From assembly GCA_963703555.1 (NCBI GenBank), contig CAVPEV010000006.1, forward strand, positions 1-12,455: DNA of 12,455 bases. Direction: 5' to 3'. The number at the start of each line of letters is the position of its first letter. The stretch's first letter is position 1. The position numbers and the translations under genes are program-made. Below, one piece after another: positions 5,901 through 12,304 of this stretch. Below the pieces are notes generated by a model. The model saw only the letters and a program-made list of their open reading frames with translations, did no database searches and was not told where the DNA came from. This DNA comes from CAVPEV01 sp963703555. Lineage in GTDB: Bacteria > Actinomycetota > Actinomycetes > Actinomycetales > Cellulomonadaceae.

Positions 5901-7286
5901 ATGGAATACGGCACCGATTGGGACCTGGCAGTGGTGGGTTCGGGCGGCGCGGCGATGGCCGCCGCGATCACCGCGAGCCGAGCCGGCCGAAGTGTTGTCC
6001 TGGTCGAGCGAGGCTCCTTAGGCGGGACGTGCGTGAACGTGGGGTGTGTGCCGTCCAAGACGCTGCTGGCTGCGGCCGCTGCACGTCACGGCGCTCTGAC
6101 GAACCCCTTCCCCGGAGCTCCGACGACCGCCGGCGCTGTTGACATGACGGCCTTAGTCGCGCAGAAGGATGAGCTGGTCGGGCGGCTGCGGAAGGCGAAG
6201 TACGCCGACGTCGCGACTGCCTACGGTTTTGAGGTGCGCGCAGGTCACGCTCGCTTTTACGATCCGCAGACGCTCGTGGTCGATGGGCAGGCGCTGCGGG
6301 CCGGCGCCTACCTGGTGGCCACCGGGGCTGCGCCGGCCATCCCTGACCTGCCGGGCCTGGACCAGGTCGAGTACCTGACGTCCACCACGGCGATGGAGCT
6401 GACCGACCTGCCGCGGTCCCTGGTGGTGGTCGGCGGCGGGTACGTCGGGACCGAACAGGCCCAGCTCTTCGCCCACCTGGGTGTCGACGTGACGCTCGTG
6501 GGCCGACTGGCCCCCCACGCCGAACCCGAGCTGGCCCAGCGCCTTTGCCAGGTGTTCGCCGACGACGGGGTCACCGTTGTCGAGGAGCACGCGTCGCGCG
6601 TCGAGCGCTCCGGCGGAGGGGTCGCGGTCATCACGAGCTCGGGGCGGCGCGTCACGGGCGGTCGCCTCCTTGTCGCGACCGGACGGCGTGCGCGCACCGG
6701 CGGGCTCGACGTCACTGCCGCGGGGATCGAAGTCGACGAGCGCGGGTTCGTCACCGTCGACGCCCACCAGCGCACCACCAACGAACACGTCTGGGCGGCC
6801 GGTGACGTCACCGGCGCGCCGCAGTACGTCTACGTCGCGGCCGCCGCCGGTCGGGTGGCCGCCACCAACGCCCTCGGCATCGGCGACGCGCCGGCCGAGG
6901 TCGACTACACCGGGATGCCCCAGGTGATGTTCACCCGCCCCCAGCTCGCCTCGGCCGGGATCACTGAGACCGAGGCCGTGGCCCGGGGCGTCCGCTGCCA
7001 ATGCCGAGTCCTGGACCTGGCCGATGTGCCTCGTGCCCTGGTCAACCGCGAGACACGCGGGGCGATCAAGCTCCTCGCCGACGCCGACACCGGCAAGGTT
7101 CTGGGTGTCCACGCACTGGCAGACGGCGCCGGGGAGATCATGCTTGCCGCGACCTATGCGATCAAGGCCGGGATGACGGTCGACGACCTGGCCACCACCT
7201 GGGCGCCGTACCTGACGATCGCCGAGAGCCTGCGTCTCGTCGCGGGCCTCTTCCGTCACCAGATGCCCACCTCCTGCTGCGCCTGA
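5901..7286 (+). CDS. merA: Mercuric reductase (short form, no NmerA domain)
   Basis: This 461-aa cytoplasmic flavoenzyme reduces Hg(II) to volatile Hg(0) with NADPH. Residues 8-37 are the FAD-binding Rossmann region (VVGSGGAAMA). The redox pair Cys44/Cys49 lies in GGTCVNVGCVPSK. The NADPH-binding region carries VVVGGGYVGTEQAQLF. WAAGDVTG marks the second FAD contact, and the dimer-interface domain ends in APYLT (Tyr437) and the paired cysteines 459/460 (SCCA), the second Hg-binding dithiol specific to mercuric reductases. Those tail cysteines separate it from dihydrolipoamide dehydrogenases. No N-terminal HMA (NmerA) domain is present. ATG 5901 is chosen because AAGGAG lies at 5888-5893; the upstream GTG at 5856 is inside the -10 region of the promoter and cannot be the start. 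No merT, merP or merB is in the window. Confidence 0.95.
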   Translation: MEYGTDWDLAVVGSGGAAMAAAITASRAGRSVVLVERGSLGGTCVNVGCVPSKTLLAAAAARHGALTNPFPGAPTTAGAVDMTALVAQKDELVGRLRKAKYADVATAYGFEVRAGHARFYDPQTLVVDGQALRAGAYLVATGAAPAIPDLPGLDQVEYLTSTTAMELTDLPRSLVVVGGGYVGTEQAQLFAHLGVDVTLVGRLAPHAEPELAQRLCQVFADDGVTVVEEHASRVERSGGGVAVITSSGRRVTGGRLLVATGRRARTGGLDVTAAGIEVDERGFVTVDAHQRTTNEHVWAAGDVTGAPQYVYVAAAAGRVAATNALGIGDAPAEVDYTGMPQVMFTRPQLASAGITETEAVARGVRCQCRVLDLADVPRALVNRETRGAIKLLADADTGKVLGVHALADGAGEIMLAATYAIKAGMTVDDLATTWAPYLTIAESLRLVAGLFRHQMPTSCCA

Positions 7287-7292
7287 GGCCCT

Positions 7293-7353
7293 CAGCCGGC
7301 GATCAGGCTGCCCGGTCAGCTGCGAGGCGGCCCAACCGCAGCCGGCGCGGCTG
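7293..7353 (+). terminator. Tandem hairpins downstream of merA
   Basis: Two hairpins with the same arms follow the merA stop codon: CAGCC (7293-7297) with GGCTG (7306-7310), and CAGCC (7339-7343) with GGCTG (7349-7353). The 9-bp string CAGCCGGCG is repeated directly at 7293 and 7339. There is no T-run, but tandem GC-rich stems just after a gene end are a common actinobacterial arrangement. Function as a terminator is inferred. Confidence 0.4.
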
Positions 7354-7582
7354 GTACGCGAGAACCCGTGAGCGACCTCCAGGCAACGAACCGGGGGGCA
7401 GATGGGGGACGAAGGGGGACGCGGTGCTCCTCGGCGTTACCCCAGTTGAGGGGCTTGGTGCGGCGAGGGAGGCGAGGCCGGAAGTGGGCCAATCTCTGCC
7501 CCGACACCGCATCGAGGGACGAGTCGGGGGACGACCGAGCGTGACCTTTCACGCCGTATCCCTACGGCGGAAGGACCTCACG
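7354..7582. other. Non-coding gap with short repeats and a hairpin at the ribosome site
   Basis: No convincing gene is seen between merA and the conjugation operon. The string GGGGGACG occurs three times (7404-7411, 7414-7421, 7526-7533). CCCC-AGTTGA-GGGG at 7440-7453 can form a small hairpin. A perfect 7-bp stem, CGCCGTA-TCCC-TACGGCG (7552-7569), ends where the ribosome-binding site GGAAGGA of the next gene begins. A 15-codon frame opening at 7402 has no supporting evidence. The region should contain the promoter of the conjugation operon, but no strong -35/-10 pair was found. Confidence 0.4.
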
Positions 7583-8395
7583 ATGAGCGTCGCAGCGCAG
7601 CTCGGACTCGACGACACGGCTTCGGGTTTGCTGGCACAGGCCCGCACGGAGTGGCCCGCCTGGTGCGGACGTGATCCACGGCTTGCCGTGGTGGACGACC
7701 TGCTCGACCTGCCCGGGTGGATCCGCTCGGCTGACCGCGACTACGTCGACGACGTCCTGCACGAGCTCGCGCGCCTCGGCAGCCCGACCGGAGGCGACGA
7801 TCTCGCAGCGGCCGGTGCCCTTGCCTGGCTGCTGCTCCCCGGGGCGATCCAGGTGGCCCGCCGGCTGCGGGACATGACACCCAGGATCGACGAGTGCGTC
7901 GCCGCGCAGCTGTGGATCGAGGTGCGCAGCTTCGCCTGGGAGCGACGCCGGAAGGTGGCAGGCAACATTGTCATGAACCTGCGCCGCGGCGTGCTGCGCG
8001 AGCTCGGCGCCGCTGAGCACCTGCGGGCGGTCGACCCGGCATGGGCACGAGCGATGCCCATTGCGCCCGAGGCCGACCTGTGGAGGGTCCTGGACGCCAG
8101 GGCCGCGGAGCCTCCGGGGGTCCAGCCAGAGGAGGAACTGGCTGAGCTGCTCTCGTGGGCGATGTCCCACCGCGTGATCGACGAGCACGATCGAGACCTG
8201 CTCGTCGGGCTGGCCGAGGCCGCTTGCCAGATGGAGGTGACCCGCAGCCGAGAAGGGCGCGGTGGGTTGTGCTCCCGGTCCGGGTCGAGCGCCGTAGCGG
8301 CGCGCCATGGGATCTCGGAGGCGACGGTGCGACGCCGGGCTCGGCGCAGCATGCGGGCGCTGGCCGAGGCGTACACGCGACAGATGTCGGCGTGA
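7583..8395 (+). CDS. Helix-turn-helix protein of the conjugation operon (sigma-factor-like C-terminus)
   Basis: This 270-aa soluble protein is the first gene of the transfer operon. ATG 7583 has GGAAGGA at 7569-7575 with a 7-nt spacer; the same frame is open far upstream through merA, but only as antiphase reading. The middle is helical with an Arg-rich segment (SFAWERRRKVAGNIVMNLRR, about residues 117-136). The C-terminal 30 residues form a helix-turn-helix of the sigma region-4 / LuxR style: SAVAARHGISEATVRRRARR followed by SMRALAEAYTRQ. That supports DNA binding; whether it acts as a sigma factor or a repressor of the operon is not known. Similar proteins sit at this place in actinobacterial conjugative elements (recalled, not checked). 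The next gene starts 4 nt after its stop. Confidence 0.7.
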   Translation: MSVAAQLGLDDTASGLLAQARTEWPAWCGRDPRLAVVDDLLDLPGWIRSADRDYVDDVLHELARLGSPTGGDDLAAAGALAWLLLPGAIQVARRLRDMTPRIDECVAAQLWIEVRSFAWERRRKVAGNIVMNLRRGVLRELGAAEHLRAVDPAWARAMPIAPEADLWRVLDARAAEPPGVQPEEELAELLSWAMSHRVIDEHDRDLLVGLAEAACQMEVTRSREGRGGLCSRSGSSAVAARHGISEATVRRRARRSMRALAEAYTRQMSA

Positions 8396-8399
8396 GCCG

Positions 8400-8645
8400 G
8401 TGAGCACCCGGGCGGTGCGGGTGGCCTTCGGTGGCGAGGTGATGGACGTGACCGACGACCTGGAGCTGCAGCGACTGCTGCGCGAGGCCCACGACGAGGC
8501 CGCCGCCGTGGCCGGCCTCGAGGACAGCCTGGAGCGTCTGCGGCGGGCACGCGCCGCGCAGACCGCGCTGGCCGGCCTGCCCGCCGAACAGCTGCGCGAG
8601 GCGCTGCGAATGCGCCGAACAGCGCTGGCCGGTGGTCGACGATGA
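8400..8645 (+). CDS. Small helical protein of unknown function
   Basis: This 81-aa protein is not recognised. It begins at GTG 8400, just after the stop of the preceding gene; GTG 8421 and ATG 8442 are in-frame alternatives and no start has a strong ribosome site, so the N-terminal 14 residues are uncertain. From about residue 18 onward it is almost entirely charged helix (LELQRLLREAHDEA, then LEDSLERLRRARAA and AEQLREALRMRR), with heptad-like Leu spacing that suggests a coiled coil or a helical hairpin. No signal peptide, cysteine or membrane segment is present. Its stop overlaps the next start (ATGA, 8642-8645), and the whole set from 7583 is spaced as one operon, so a role as a small partner in conjugation or its control is likely but unproven. 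Confidence 0.65.
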   Translation: MSTRAVRVAFGGEVMDVTDDLELQRLLREAHDEAAAVAGLEDSLERLRRARAAQTALAGLPAEQLREALRMRRTALAGGRR

Positions 8646-9487
8646 CGACCACCGCCACGACCCGCACGGTCGGACTCGACGAGCTGCGGCGTGCCTGGCA
8701 CGCGGTCGAGGAGGGGCAGTTCCTCTCGCCGCGACCCTTGGACCGCGGGACCATTCCCCGTCCGACCGAGCCGCCGGTTGTGGACGACCGCGTCTGGCGC
8801 CCTGGAGAGACCGTTCTGCCCGTGGTCGGCTGTCTGCCCCAGGCCGGTGTGACGAGCCTCGCTTTGGCGATCGCCACCCACGCCACGCCGGCCCGCGTCA
8901 TCGAGTGCAGCCTGCCCATCGCGTCGGGCTTGGTGGGAGCGGCCACCGCCGAGCTGGGGGCCACGTCGTCGGGATGGACCGTCGGACGCCGCGACCAGGT
9001 CCATCTCGCCCGACCTAGCGCCCTGCACCGTAGCGCTCGCGAGCTGCCGTTGCCCGACGACGCGGCCGCCGGCACGGTCCTGAGCGTGCTGGACATCGGC
9101 TGGAACCTGGGGCAGCTGCTGGCGTCTGACGGGTGGTTGAGCGCAGCCGTGGACGCCGCGCCGCAGGTCGTCGTCGCCGGCACGGCGACCGTGCCGGGGC
9201 TCCGTCGGCTGGAGAGCGCCCTGACTCTGCTCGACCCCGCGCGCACGGTCGTCGCCATGCGCGGTGGCCCGGACCCGCGTCGGTGGCCCCGCGAGCTGGC
9301 AACCGCGATGGGGCCCGCGACGCGGGACCAGCACCGCACCGGGCGGTGGGTCGGAATCCCGCACGACAGGCGGTTTGCCCTGCGCGGCATCGACTCCAAC
9401 CCGCTCCCGTCCGCGCTCGTGGCGGCCGCGGGCGACGTCTTGCGCCACGTGGGCGCGGCTGGTCATCCACCGAAGGGAACCTCATGA
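8642..9487 (+). CDS. ParA/MinD-like protein with degenerate P-loop, conjugation-associated
   Basis: This 281-aa soluble protein has the alternating strand/helix pattern of a SIMIBI/MinD-type NTPase. Residues about 58-77 read TVLPVVGCLPQAGVTSLALA: strand, glycine loop, helix. The position of the invariant Walker A lysine is Val (AGVTS instead of GKT/S). A Walker-B-like strand VLSVLDIGW lies near residue 145-153, and VVVAGTATVPGLRRLESAL near 175-195 resembles the later strand/helix of this fold. ATP hydrolysis is therefore doubtful. Loss of the lysine may be a feature of the family in actinobacterial conjugative elements. It overlaps both neighbours by four bases (ATGA at each end), so it is part of the transfer operon. 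Possible jobs are spatial placement or a structural role in the secretion channel. The fold call is by eye and the family name is left open. Confidence 0.6.
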   Translation: MTTTATTRTVGLDELRRAWHAVEEGQFLSPRPLDRGTIPRPTEPPVVDDRVWRPGETVLPVVGCLPQAGVTSLALAIATHATPARVIECSLPIASGLVGAATAELGATSSGWTVGRRDQVHLARPSALHRSARELPLPDDAAAGTVLSVLDIGWNLGQLLASDGWLSAAVDAAPQVVVAGTATVPGLRRLESALTLLDPARTVVAMRGGPDPRRWPRELATAMGPATRDQHRTGRWVGIPHDRRFALRGIDSNPLPSALVAAAGDVLRHVGAAGHPPKGTS

Positions 9488-9783
9488 GGCACGTCGTCGC
9501 GAACCACGTCGGCACCGTCCTACAGGCCGTCTGCCCGGTGGCGCCACCCGGCGCCCAGGCCTACGCCGACCAGATGACCGGCTACGTCATGTGGGGGGTG
9601 CTCATCCTGCTGGGCATCGGCGTGATCGTTGGGCTCGGCGCGATCGTCGGCGGCCGGGTGTTCTCGCTGCCGCATGCCAGCAAGGCTGGCATCGTCTCGC
9701 TGGTCATGATGTTCATCGCCGGCATCGCGTACATGGTGGTTCCGCCGATGGTCGCGGGCATCACCGGCTCGGGCTGCGTGTGA
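9484..9783 (+). CDS. Small two-helix membrane protein, pilin/VirB2-like
   Basis: This 99-aa protein has two hydrophobic helices, about residues 33-54 (YVMWGVLILLGIGVIVGLGA) and 67-88 (GIVSLVMMFIAGIAYMVVPP), joined by a short loop with basic and polar residues. The N terminus contains Cys17 before an Ala/Pro segment and the C terminus ends GSGCV. Size, two-helix layout and its place just upstream of the VirB8-like and TrbL-like genes match VirB2/TrbC-type pilins or the small membrane proteins at this position in actinobacterial conjugative elements. No cleavable signal peptide is evident. The ATG at 9484 has GAAGGGA at 9472-9478 and overlaps the preceding stop (ATGA). Its stop overlaps the next start by one base (TGATG). 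The pilin role is inference from topology and context. Confidence 0.7.
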   Translation: MRHVVANHVGTVLQAVCPVAPPGAQAYADQMTGYVMWGVLILLGIGVIVGLGAIVGGRVFSLPHASKAGIVSLVMMFIAGIAYMVVPPMVAGITGSGCV

Positions 9784-10583
9784 TGTCGGCGCTGGCCCAC
9801 GAGACCCCGGGCTGGGGCAGGCGAAGGCTCCTGGGCATCGTCGTCGCGATGGTTCTCGTCGTCGTGAGCGGCCTGGTGGGGTTGGTCTACGCCGTGCACG
9901 GCGCCGTCGCGTCCAGCGTCACCTCCGGCGACCGCGCCGCGGTGGCTGCCGACGCGCTGCCGAGCGGGCAGGCCCGCCGGGATGCCATCGCCGCTGAGCC
10001 GATGCTGCGGGTGTCCCCGCCGGACTCCCGTCGCGGCACCCCGGCAGCCAGCCCTGCGCCGACCATCGCTGTTCCCACCGCGACGAGCCTTGGCCCCGCG
10101 GAGGTCCCGACGGGGTTCGACCGCACCCCTGAGGGCGCGGTCGGCCAGCTCGCCGCCATCGCCACCACGGTCCTGCAGAGCATGTCGATCGAGCGCACCC
10201 GTGTCGTGCACGAGCAGTGGTCCGCGCCAGGCGCACCGGGTGTGGACGAGTGGGCGCTGATGAAAGCGGTCCAGGCGTTCCTGGCCAGCGACGCCGGCCG
10301 GCACGTGGACGAGCCGGGAACCTCGGTGGTCACCGACCCCGTGGCCGCGCAGGTCAAGGGCAGCGACGGCGACGACTGGGTGGTCGCCTGCGTCCTGCTC
10401 GACGTCACCGTGACCGTCGTGACCGAGGCGCGCGCCGCCTACGGGCACTGCGAACGCCTCCAGTGGGTCGACGACCGCTGGGTTATCGCACCCGGCGAGC
10501 CCCCGGAACCCGCGCCGTCGACCTGGCCCGGCACCGACCTGGCGACAGCCGCCGGGTGGCGCACCTGGACGAGCAAGGGGTGA
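9783..10583 (+). CDS. Single-TM conjugation protein with VirB8/TcpC-like layout
   Basis: This 266-aa protein has a short cytoplasmic N terminus with a basic cluster (GRRRL), one membrane helix at about residues 17-40 (IVVAMVLVVVSGLVGLVYAV), a Pro/Ala/Thr-rich linker at about 75-110, and an extracytoplasmic C-terminal domain. That domain includes a helix-rich half (AVGQLAAIATTVLQSM, then EWALMKAVQAFLAS) and a beta-rich half (DWVVACVLLDVTVTVV, then RLQWVDDRWVIAPG). This layout fits the VirB8/TcpC NTF2-like components that brace conjugative secretion channels; the match is structural reasoning, not a sequence hit. The pair of cysteines in the C-terminal domain (VVACVLL and GHCERL) could form a disulfide. 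It overlaps the previous stop by one base and ends 7 nt before the TrbL-like gene. Confidence 0.65.
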   Translation: MSALAHETPGWGRRRLLGIVVAMVLVVVSGLVGLVYAVHGAVASSVTSGDRAAVAADALPSGQARRDAIAAEPMLRVSPPDSRRGTPAASPAPTIAVPTATSLGPAEVPTGFDRTPEGAVGQLAAIATTVLQSMSIERTRVVHEQWSAPGAPGVDEWALMKAVQAFLASDAGRHVDEPGTSVVTDPVAAQVKGSDGDDWVVACVLLDVTVTVVTEARAAYGHCERLQWVDDRWVIAPGEPPEPAPSTWPGTDLATAAGWRTWTSKG

Positions 10584-10590
10584 GGCGCGC

Positions 10591-11853
10591 ATGGACTGGT
10601 CGGAGTACCTCAACCCGTTCACGGCGCTGGGCAACGCCGCCGCGAGCGTTGTCGTCGACGGGTGGACCGCAGCGATGCTGGGGATCTGGAACGCCGGGCT
10701 GTGGCTGCTCAAGCTCGCCCTCACCATCGAGGACGCCTTCCTGGTCCCGGACCTGAGCGCCAGCGGCCCGATGCGGGACCTCTACGGCGCGACGTTCTGG
10801 ATCGCCGGCGCGATGGTGTTGCTGCTGTTCCTGGTGCAGCTCGGCATCGCCGGGGTGCGCCGCGACGGGCAGAGCGTGGGCCGGGTCCTGCTCGGCGTAG
10901 GCCAGTTCGGAGCGGTGTGGGTGATGTGGATCGTGTTCGCCGTCGCGATCCTCGCCGCCGCGGGAGGGCTGACCCGCGCGCTGACGCGGTCACTGCTCGG
11001 AGTCGACTCTCTTTCCGCTTGGCAGCCGTGGACGGGGTTCTCGACCGCGGACCTCACCGACGGCACCGTCGCAACGGTCCTGGGCGTCCTGGGCATCTTC
11101 GTGGTGTTCGCGGCCGTGGCGCACTTGTTGGTCATGCTCGCCCGAGCGGCCGCGCTCATGGTGCTGGCCGCCACCAATCCGGTCTCTGCGGCCGGGCTCG
11201 TCTGGGACGGTGGCCGGTCGTGGTTCTGGAAGACGTTCCGCTGGTTCCTGGCCGCCGCGTTCACGCCGGTCCTGATGGTCCTGATGCTCGGGCTGGGCGT
11301 GAAGGCGACCAGCGGCGTGGCCCTGTCGATGACCGACTCCCTGCAGACCGCGATCGGCACCGCCGTGCCGGGTGTGGTGCTGATCTTCGTCGGCAGCTTC
11401 GCGCCTTTGGCGCTGTTCAAGCTGCTCGCGTTCGTCGACCCCGGGACGAGCTCCGGCTCGGCCATGCGCGCCGGCCTGGCCGCCCAGGGCGGCTGGCAAG
11501 GCCTCCTGAACGGGAGGGCGGACGGCGCCGGCGCCTCGGATGCGGCCTCCAGCAGCGACGCCTCCGGGCAGTCCGGAGGCGAGGGCGCCACGGAGGCGGC
11601 CACCAACGAGCGGTTCACCCGCTCCGCGAGCGGCCTCCTCGGCGCCCTCGGTGCCGGAGGCCAGACGCTGGCGCAGGGCTGGGGGATGGCGCAGAGCCTC
11701 GGCAGTCAGGGAGCCGCACTCGGCGCGGACCTGACCAACCAGATGGGCGTCGGTCACAACACCTACATCCCCGACTTCTCCGGCAGCTCGGCGCACCGCG
11801 AACGCGATCGGCAAGCAATTGAGCATCGATATCGAAGCGGAACTGCTGCCTGA
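10591..11853 (+). CDS. TrbL/VirB6-like polytopic conjugation protein (SCO6881-like), 3' end replaced
   Basis: This protein of 420 codons is the inner-membrane channel component of an actinobacterial type IV secretion system. ATG 10591 has a weak GAGG just upstream. About seven hydrophobic segments lie near residues 26-45, 65-88, 100-122, 160-178, 180-198, 217-240 and 256-282. A soluble Ala/Gly/Ser-rich tail follows from about 290 (a low-complexity DAASSSDASGQSGG stretch, then repeated small-residue helices). The element-like tail runs to GHNTYIPDFSGSS at about residue 398. After that, the codons belong to a different gene read in another frame: the remaining 20 or so residues, HRERDRQAIEHRYRSGTAA, are out-of-frame translation of an ATPase fragment. 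The true C terminus is therefore missing and the stop at 11853 is accidental. SCO6881-type is recalled from the Streptomyces family, not checked. Confidence 0.8.
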   Translation: MDWSEYLNPFTALGNAAASVVVDGWTAAMLGIWNAGLWLLKLALTIEDAFLVPDLSASGPMRDLYGATFWIAGAMVLLLFLVQLGIAGVRRDGQSVGRVLLGVGQFGAVWVMWIVFAVAILAAAGGLTRALTRSLLGVDSLSAWQPWTGFSTADLTDGTVATVLGVLGIFVVFAAVAHLLVMLARAAALMVLAATNPVSAAGLVWDGGRSWFWKTFRWFLAAAFTPVLMVLMLGLGVKATSGVALSMTDSLQTAIGTAVPGVVLIFVGSFAPLALFKLLAFVDPGTSSGSAMRAGLAAQGGWQGLLNGRADGAGASDAASSSDASGQSGGEGATEAATNERFTRSASGLLGALGAGGQTLAQGWGMAQSLGSQGAALGADLTNQMGVGHNTYIPDFSGSSAHRERDRQAIEHRYRSGTAA

Positions 11854-12253
11854 GGACAAGCAGCGGATCGTCGGCCAGTTTCAAAAGGCGGGCTGGTCGG
11901 TCGCAAAGATCGGCGACGGCATCAACGATGCGCCGGCACTCGCAGCAGCCGATGTGGGTATCGCTATGGGCGGAGGGACGGACGTCGCGCTCGAAACGGC
12001 CCACGCCGCCGTACTGCACGGGCGGGTCGCCGACGTTGCCGCAATGGTCGACTTGTCGAAGCGGACGATGATCAACATCCGGCAGAACATCGCGGTCGCT
12101 CTCGGGCTCAAGGCCGTCTTTCTTGTCACCACCGTCGTCGGATTGACGGGGTTATGGCCGGCCATCCTCGCAGACACCGGAGCGACGGTTCTGGTGACGA
12201 TGAACGCCTTGCGTTTGCTCCGCTTGCCCACGACCGAGCCGTTCCAGTCTTGA
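11792..12253 (+). pseudogene. C-terminal fragment of a ZntA/CadA-type P1B ATPase
   Basis: Homology begins abruptly at about 11792 with RTANAIGKQL, the helix that follows the TGDN motif in intact pumps. It continues through AELLPEDK, GDGINDAPALAAADVGIAMG (hinge and Mg-binding motif), TDVALETA and the last two membrane helices to TGATVLVTMNALRLL and a TGA at 12251-12253. The Asp of ADTGATVL, matching the metal-binding Asp714 of E. coli ZntA, is retained. Missing are the metal-binding domain, the first six helices, the actuator domain and the phosphorylation motif DKTGT, so it cannot pump. The TTG at 11819 lies inside the P domain and has no ribosome site. Phrases such as VAKIGDGIND and KAVFLVTT are typical of proteobacterial CadA proteins. 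Third-base GC is clearly lower than in the neighbouring genes. It is unlike the intact ATPase at 2962, so it is not a local duplication. Confidence 0.85.
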
Positions 12254-12304
12254 GGAAGAAGAATTGAATGCTTTCCTGAGTGCCCCAACCCTGAGAGTGA
12301 CGCG

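Noticed and set aside
7402..7449. 15-codon leader-peptide-like frame
   Set aside because: It has no codon bias, and no attenuator structure or regulatory codons go with it; the repeats in it explain its look.
7562..9466. Long antisense open frame opposite the conjugation genes
   Set aside because: A shadow of high-GC coding DNA: it is Arg/Pro/Ala-rich with no recognisable motif, and the plus-strand genes are well supported. The same reasoning excludes the antisense frames opposite the ATPase (3117-4310, 3634-4866) and opposite merA.
11819..12253. Small intact gene starting at TTG 11819
   Set aside because: The TTG is inside the conserved P-domain helix of a P-type ATPase, and homology extends upstream to about 11792. 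It is a truncated fragment, not a gene start.
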